From assembly GCA_022478985.1 (NCBI GenBank), contig JAKSZP010007886.1, positions 62,001-126,000 of the forward strand: a DNA stretch of 64,000 nt, in the 5' to 3' direction. Below are positions 58,647 through 64,000 of this stretch, piece after piece. The translations under genes and the position numbers were made by a program. This stretch comes from Massospora cicadina (Eukaryota; Entomophthoromycota; Entomophthoromycetes; Entomophthorales; Entomophthoraceae). Positions within the stretch are counted from its first letter, which is position 1. Each line of letters opens with the position of its first letter. The notes under the pieces were generated by a model. That model saw nothing but the letters and a program-made list of their open reading frames with translations. It had not been told where the DNA came from and ran no database searches.

Positions 58647-59378
58647 ACTCCTACCTAATCATATACATTACATACAAAGACTGCAAGTAGGTAAAGTACT
58701 TGTATACTTTATCTTTTTATATAGCAGTGCTATTTAATATAAGTTTATACCCTTACTTTAATTATAACAATGAATTACAATTTTATACAGCTATATTTTA
58801 CAGTAGAGATGCTTCTGTACTAAAATTAATTTAACTTATATATAAGTAATAATGTATACTAGTTATATTATAAAATTGCTTTATAATTGTATAATATTGT
58901 AAAGAAAAGCTCATCAATTAGTTTATGTACCGCCTTTTTAAACCATGACAATAATAAAAAATTTAGTTAAAGTACTATTTTAATATAAGTATCAAATTTA
59001 AAGAACATTTGATATCTGTAATGATAAATGAGATCATTTTATAGTCACTAACAACAACCAAAGTAATTTGATAGCTTACGATGACTAAAATAATTCAATC
59101 CCTAATTAAAGATGAGAACAATATGTCACAATGAACAAGCATCATCACAATATTATAACCAACTCAGGTAAACATCAATTCACATAGCATCAATCATAAG
59201 CACTAAAAGATATACAATTGGATTAGAGTCATATTGAATATAGAAACAGCTACATAAAACAAGAAAATAAACCATAGATTCCACAATACAAATTATAAGA
59301 TAAACCAAGAAGACTAAAAAATATGGTAATTTGTATCTGCTTACATAGAAACTAAGATTAAATAGCCAAGAAAAGAAC

Positions 59379-59429
59379 AATGAGACCCCCCTCGGGTTGG
59401 GACCATCTAGTACTAAAAAAATAATGAGA
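59379..59429 (+). repeat. short retroposed element (copy 3)
   Basis: AATGAGA at 59379-59385 and 59423-59429 flanks CCCCCCTCGGGTTGGGACC followed by ATCTAGTACTAAAAAAA, the same 3' end as the inserts at 1369-1380 and 1994-2037, here on the plus strand with the A-run on the right. The duplication is short, but the neighbouring bases also agree (ACAATGAGA and ATAATGAGA). Confidence 0.6.
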
Positions 59430-60409
59430 TGCATCTAAAAATTATCATAAAATCTAATTAATTTTTTTAGCATTTGTGGGGCAACATGAAAGGAGAAGCA
59501 GACTCATCTTTATTTGTGGTGCCAAGAAAAAAATAAGTAGCTATGACATGCAACACTGGTATTAAGCATAAGCACACAGTCAAGATGGGAATGGATGTCA
59601 GGGGAGCACCTGTTTAAAGCGTGTGGTTCAGGTAACACTCTAGTGCAGAAAAGGTGGGAAGAGGAGCATCATCAAGATAAATTGGAGCTTGAAGTGTCAT
59701 AAATTTGCTAATTAAAGTGAGACTGGGCTTCCAATCTGGGTGTGTGACAACCCAGTAAAATGCCCAAATTCCATTGGCATAGAAGCCCTAATGACTCGGA
59801 GGAGTAAACCCTAGGGTTCCTTTGATTAAATAAAAGTTAATTAACATACCAAAGGACCCCATACAAAACCAAATGGCTGTAACAGGAAAGTGCAGGTCTT
59901 GCTAGGGAAACCCCTGAGGGTGGGAGAGGCACATACGATGACCAATCCTTTTGGGTTTGCTATTGGTGACCTTTGGTTTCAGCTACATAATTCTCAGGTT
60001 CAGTCATATATATAAGAATCCTTTAAATTAATTAAAAGTTGTTGACCTGTGAAAATGAGGATTGTGTTTGTGATAAAATCAAACCGGCTTGATTTAAATA
60101 CAAGGTGAGCTTGGAAATTAGCCATGCAGTTGTTGGGGTGTTTTGGAAGCCACGCAGAGTCATAAAAGTTGTTTGGAAGGTGGATCAATTTATTTATGTA
60201 TATTGAGGTAATTGCCCCAAGGAGTGATGCTCTGGATGATCTGGTGCCTGGGTTTTACATCCAGGTTGCAATAGTGGGCGATCATCACCCACAAATGACT
60301 TATTAAAATTGGTGGAGTGGGAGGCCTCATCTCATTCAGATTGCGCTGAACCAGTGAAGTAATGGTGAGGCTAGTTGGATGAATAGTGATGGTCATCCTG
60401 AGCAAGGGA

Positions 60410-61242
60410 TGTCAGACATTCTCTTTCTTGACTTAAGAAAAAGAATGTTGGAAGTATTAAGGCTCCTGAATCTGCCATTATGATTGGCCCATCTCCTAGC
60501 CAACCATCAACTAACATTGAGGTCAACGATGATATAAGTATAAACAGAAAAAAAACCTTGGCAGATTCTTGGTGGAATCCTAACCAACGGAAAAATATGA
60601 TTTACCATAAAAATTGGCTTAAAAAGGTAAATGCTAACAGTAAAAACTCTGACCCCTCAGTCAAATATGAGGAGTATAGTATCACAGGATCAAATGCTTC
60701 AAAAGGCAAGAAGATTTTACCCACTGATGATTGGGTGCCAGTTAATCAATCATTATCATCTGAGTCTAACCACCGCCGAGGTGCAAAGATTTTACTTGAG
60801 GATGATAGGGTAAAAATTAGCCAATTATTACCATCTGAGTCTGACCCCCGCTGAATTACCCAACCATTACCAACTGAGTCTGACCACCGCTGAGGTGAAA
60901 AGATTTTACTTGCTGGTGATTGGATACAATTCATCTAATCGTTACCACACGGGTCAGTTTTGCCTCAAAAATTTTATCTTACATCTGATAGGCCAAAAGC
61001 CTATATTACCTAATCTAGATAACTGAGCTTTACATTCTTTTACCTTGAATATTGATGATCTCAAAATCTGAACTAGTTTAAATAGGAAAAACTTTTATTG
61101 AGAAAAGGGGCCTTTCTTGGTTTTACCGCGCTGATCATAATAAAAAACCTAAAAACTTTAAAAATTTATTATTTTATACAATTTAAAAAATAAGTTTCTC
61201 TCTCTGAGAAATTATATATGGCCTCCATTAGCAGATCCCACA
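60410..61242 (+). repeat. element I 5' LTR
   Basis: 833 bp, TGTCAGACATTC to GATCCCACA. It starts with a hairpin (CATTCTCTTTCTT at 60417-60429 against AAGAAAAAGAATG at 60435-60447) that is repeated in the 3' LTR. It contains a minisatellite of about 75-bp units with AAGATTTTAC at 60711, 60786 and 60899. A 124-codon open frame (60480-60854) is inside the LTR. Confidence 0.9.
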
Positions 61243-61262
61243 AATTGGTGCTCACTACAGGG
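61243..61262 (+). other. element I candidate primer-binding site
   Basis: AATTGGTGCTCACTACAGGG follows the LTR, virtually the same as in A and B. Confidence 0.6.
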
Positions 61263-61263
61263 G

Positions 61264-62371
61264 TTGAGCCCCCTGCATACTTCAATAAGTATAAAAAAAG
61301 AAACGGAGACTGTCACTGTGAGCAGCTCTCCTGACCTGCAATTAGTTGCTCTTGAGAAGCAACTAGCTAGCTCTTTCTCTCATCTCAAAGAGCTAGAGCA
61401 GCGGCCGTTCAAATTACCACTGAAGGACATATACACCCCAGGTAAAGGGAGTGTTGCCTCCTTCTTGTACGTTTATGAAGCTGCGATGGATGGCGCTACT
61501 GACAAACAAAAAGTTCAGTACATCCTTCCGTGTTTAAGCCATAAAGCCCAAGAGCTGATTGTCCCTCATTTGGATCCTCAGCACACCTGTCCAAAGGTCA
61601 AGAAGGCCCTCTTGGCTGAGTTCAGATCTGAGCAGAGTTTACAAAGGGAAAAGCAGGCTTTCTTGCGTTTCACCATGTATGAGGGTGAAACCCTCTTTAG
61701 TTTCGCTGAGCGGTACTATCTCACCGCTCAAAGGTTGGCTACGTCTAACCTACTAACCCTGGATGACGCCATCGCCGCTATCTTAACAGGGTTAGCTTCA
61801 CAACTCTCTCTCGCTAGGCATAATATTGGTGAAACGCCACTTCACAACTATCTGTTATATAGAGGCTTTGTTGGACTTTGCCCATATCCCTTTATGTGGC
61901 CCTACCTATGATGAGGAGGAGCCACCATCTACTCTAACCCTTGATGAGCTGGAGCCCGCTGAACCGTTGGAGGTGAGGCCACTTGTGCCTATCATCCTCA
62001 CCAAACCTGCTTCTTCAGTGCGACTTAAAAAAGACCTCCCTCAATCACGCAAAGCGGAGATCCCTACTGTGGTTTCTCCTTCAGCTCAGTTGATAGGTGC
62101 GCGCTTTCAGGGTATAACCTCCAGAACTACTGAGGTTGTAAAAATGCCAGTTAAAGCGAAGCTGATTACCCCACTTCTCATGGCTGTCTCCCCCACTTTA
62201 ATCACAACCTTGCCCATGGTTGAGAATACCCTTGAGGCCAATTCTGAGGGGGTTTATGATAATGTCGGGTACTTTTTGCTGGGAGCTCCCTCAGAAGCGG
62301 AGGTCCCTGATCACCTAAACGCTGGGGAAGTAGATGAAGCCACCATACCTGAGGATACTTATCTCCATTAA
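61264..62371 (+). pseudogene. gag: element I gag (one frameshift)
   Basis: 61264-61911 is open for 215 codons: a coiled start LVALEKQLASSFSHLKELEQ, the family core DIYTPGKGSVASFLYVYEAA, KVQYILPCLSHKAQELIVPH, an arginine-rich middle and LTLDDAIAAILTGLASQLSL. One shift near 61830 continues into 61826-62371, a proline/glutamate-rich tail ending at TAA 62369-62371. The capsid region looks intact. This is the best gag of the A/B/I family here and served to identify the other two. Confidence 0.88.
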
Positions 62372-62374
62372 GTT

Positions 62375-63126
62375 CTAGGGGAGCTCCTCAAAATTGATAC
62401 TGCCAGTGATGCCGATGAGGTGTTGTCTCATATTAATTGCCCTATCCAGCATGGCCATACCATGCAATCCATCCAGGAAAATTACCCCGAGACCACGTGC
62501 CAATTAACCTCACAATTTCATCTTAAGGAGGTCTTAGCGTTATCTCCCACTTCTGAGGGGATACTTACAAAGGTCAAAGTAGTTATCCAAAAGGTTCGGG
62601 TGATGGCTATCCTAGATACTGGCTCTCCGGTGAATGTAATCTCCTCCAAGTTGATGAAAAAATCCAACTTACACCTGACTTGGAGTACAACCAAGACTTT
62701 GGAACTGCTGGACCCAACAACACCCGCGCGCTTGGCGCTTACTCGTTGCTTCCCATTTGTATTGGGAAGCTTATTTTATCAGCCCCCACAGTGGCTTTGA
62801 ATAATAACAATTATGAGATGTTTATAGGTACTCAGTTTATGATCAAGTATGTAGGCATCATCAACATGAAACAAGGGTCCCTATCTTTAATAAACTACAA
62901 AGTTCCATTAGTATTAACCAACGAAGAACTCATTAAGAATGATGACACCTGCCTAGTTGAACACCCCTCTCCTGCTGTGCCTTTACATTATGTCACTTCT
63001 GGGCATAACTCTAAGAAATTACATAATTCAGTAAAGGCTAGTAATGATATTCCAATTTCTGCAGCAGATGAGGTGGTGAATAAGCCAGAAAAAGTTCAGG
63101 CTCCCAAAGTACAGCCTAGAAAATAA
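62375..63126 (+). pseudogene. element I aspartic protease (one frameshift)
   Basis: 62420-62800 holds VMAILDTGSPVNVISSKLMK (from about 62601), the catalytic DTG intact. A shift near 62680 leads to 62680-63126 with FGTAGPNNTRALGAYSLLPI, NNNNYEMFIGTQFMIKYVGI and a lysine-rich tail to TAA at 63124. Sequence blocks match B 17826-18086. Confidence 0.87.
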
Positions 63127-63529
63127 AAGTATACTGCTAAGCCTGCGGAGTCAGCAAATTTTCATCCCAAGGCTCAAGAGAATCAATCTTCTAAGAATGC
63201 TACCCCTCGCAGACCTTGGTCTAAACCATCACACACTAAGAATGAAGAATTATATGCTAAAAAGTCTAGCCAAGCAAACACAGTGTCTAAAAAAGGTCAA
63301 GCAGCTAATGGCACTGAGCTCCTCTGCCCTCTTACAAAGTGTCAGATAGGGTTCTATATCACCACAATCGCACAACTCCCCAAAGTGACAAACTTAGAAA
63401 ACATTGGGAGGGGCCATATACCATCATACATAAGAGAGGAGGTGAATATTCCATAAAATCTTTGGCTACAAGAAATATCATAATCCGGGTACATGGCCGC
63501 TACCTTCAACCATACACTCTTCCAACATT
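63127..63529 (+). pseudogene. element I linker joined to integrase C-terminus
   Basis: After one TAA the protease frame continues in register with a Lys/Ser/Gln-rich linker (ATPRRPWSKPSHTKNEELYA, then TVSKKGQAANGTELLC) to about 63330. TVSKKGQAANGTEL aligns with A TVSKEGQATNEL near 9920-9955, showing where the deletion rejoins integrase. After a shift, 63339-63520 gives HWEGPYTIIHKRGGEYSIKS and VHGRYLQPYTLPTFL, the family's integrase end. Confidence 0.85.
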
Positions 63530-63543
63530 CTTGAGGGGGGCAA
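63530..63543 (+). other. element I polypurine tract
   Basis: CTTGAGGGGGGCAA-type run ending at 63543, directly before TGTTGGACATTC. Confidence 0.75.
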
Positions 63544-64000
63544 TGTTGGACATTCTCTTTCTCAACTTAAGAAAAAGAATGTTGGAAGTATTAGGGCTCC
63601 TGAATCTGCCATTATGATTGGCCCATCTCCTAGCCAACCATCAACTAACATTGAGGTCAACAATGATATAAGTATAAAAAGCAAAAAAAACCTTGGCAGA
63701 TTCTTGGTGGAATCCTAACCAACGGAAAAAATGATTTACCATAAAAATCGACTTAAAAAGGTAAATACTAACAGTAGAAATACTCTGACTCCTCAGTCAT
63801 TTATGAGGAGTTTAATATCGCACAGAACCAAACCTTCAAAAGGCAAGAAGATTTTACCCATTGATGATTGAGTGCCAGTTAACCAACCATTATCATCTGA
63901 GTCTAACCACCGCCGAGGTGCAAAGATTTTACTTGAGGATGATAGGGTAAAAGTTAGCCAATCATTACCATCCGAGTCTGACCCCCACCAGTTTCCCCAA
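63544..64000 (+). repeat. element I 3' LTR (cut by window end)
   Basis: Begins TGTTGGACATTCTC and parallels 60410 onward, including the terminal hairpin (63551-63581) and two minisatellite units (AAGATTTTAC at 63848 and 63923). The right end and any target duplication lie outside the window. Confidence 0.9.

Larger units (their letters stand above)
58072..60409. other. AT-rich DNA, no gene recognised
   Basis: Hydrophobic open frames here (58067-58318 plus; 59180-59434 minus) are what AT-rich noncoding DNA yields and carry no motif. Around 59730-59790 the minus strand has GTTGTCACACACCCAGA, preceded by an AATGGAATT block, similar to the LTR of element D (GTGGTAACTCACCCAGA), so a decayed D-like LTR may lie between about 59500 and 60400. 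Confidence 0.45.
60410..64000 (+). mobile_element. element I: gag-protease gypsy element lacking RT and integrase core
   Basis: 5' LTR 60410-61242, internal region 61243-63543 (2.3 kb), 3' LTR from 63544 running off the window. The internal region holds gag, protease, a lysine-rich linker and the last 65 or so codons of integrase (GPY module), ending at a polypurine tract. Reverse transcriptase, RNase H and most of integrase are absent, leaving cis-acting sequences and Gag. It is the same family as A and B. Frames are longer than in A and B, with about one break per domain. Confidence 0.9.

Noticed and set aside
59180..59434. 84-codon minus-strand hydrophobic frame with several potential membrane segments
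   Set aside because: AT-rich; its apparent start and first 15 codons are read from the short retroposed tail at 59386-59422, so the frame is accidental.
60480..60854. 124-codon frame that looks like a small host protein
   Set aside because: It is inside the element I LTR and runs through its minisatellite; the copy in the 3' LTR is broken. Mentioned only under the LTR findings.
1..64000. CRISPR array, bacterial operon, phage or plasmid signals
   Set aside because: No regularly spaced repeats, Shine-Dalgarno sites, or prokaryotic genes. The direct repeats present are LTRs, target duplications and a minisatellite.

Overview
ORGANISM AND CHARACTER. This is a stretch of nuclear DNA from a eukaryote with a large, repeat-rich, gene-poor genome. 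I find no intact host protein gene. Nearly everything recognisable is retrotransposon: LTR elements of the Ty3/gypsy type (some with an integrase chromodomain), two LINEs with endonuclease, reverse transcriptase and C-terminal zinc-knuckle regions, and small retroposed fragments. Almost every reading frame is broken by stops and indels, so these are fossils rather than active copies. The species cannot be read from the sequence. The LINE reverse transcriptase wording (a DQQKAYDRV-type motif) reminds me of fungal LINEs, but that is a weak impression from memory.

LAYOUT. 1-4385: unassigned repeat-derived DNA with two very short retroposed tails. 4391-10915: element A, a complete but decayed gypsy element. 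11000 to about 30170: element C, a chromodomain gypsy element whose 3' LTR was split by element B (15506-29756, perfect 5-bp target duplication CACAG). B was itself hit twice: by insertion J (20604-23067, flanked by an 8-bp duplication) in its integrase, and by LINE H (24304-29592, minus strand) in its 3' LTR. 32148-37734: element D, a minus-strand chromodomain gypsy element whose left LTR carries a tRNA-derived SINE of about 128 bp; the right LTR preserves the empty site. About 38750-57900: LINE F, an old plus-strand LINE split by gypsy element G (43699-49482, perfect target duplication GAGCG) and by minus-strand chromodomain element E (51325-57280). 57900-60409: AT-rich DNA with a tRNA-Lys(CTT)-like sequence and a second tRNA-like sequence. 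60410 to the window end: element I, a gag-protease element that has lost reverse transcriptase, RNase H and the integrase core but keeps the integrase C-terminal end, both LTRs, priming site and polypurine tract.

RELATIONSHIPS. A, B and I are one family: shared gag wording, the same priming-site sequence after the 5' LTR, and the same GPY-type end of integrase without a chromodomain. G is a looser relative. C, D and E carry chromodomains. The nesting gives a relative order: C before B before J and H; F before G and E; D before its SINE.

MOST INTERESTING. ORF1 of LINE F encodes a long tandem array of 13-residue units (A-x-x-W-x-x-x-G pattern), traceable through about 1.3 kb and several frameshifts, ahead of a degenerate zinc knuckle. 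I do not know this architecture from any described LINE ORF1. Also notable are the gag-protease-only element I, insertion J with its 8-bp duplication, recurrent Asp-to-Asn change at catalytic sites of four different elements, and a family of ultra-short retroposed tails with long target duplications.
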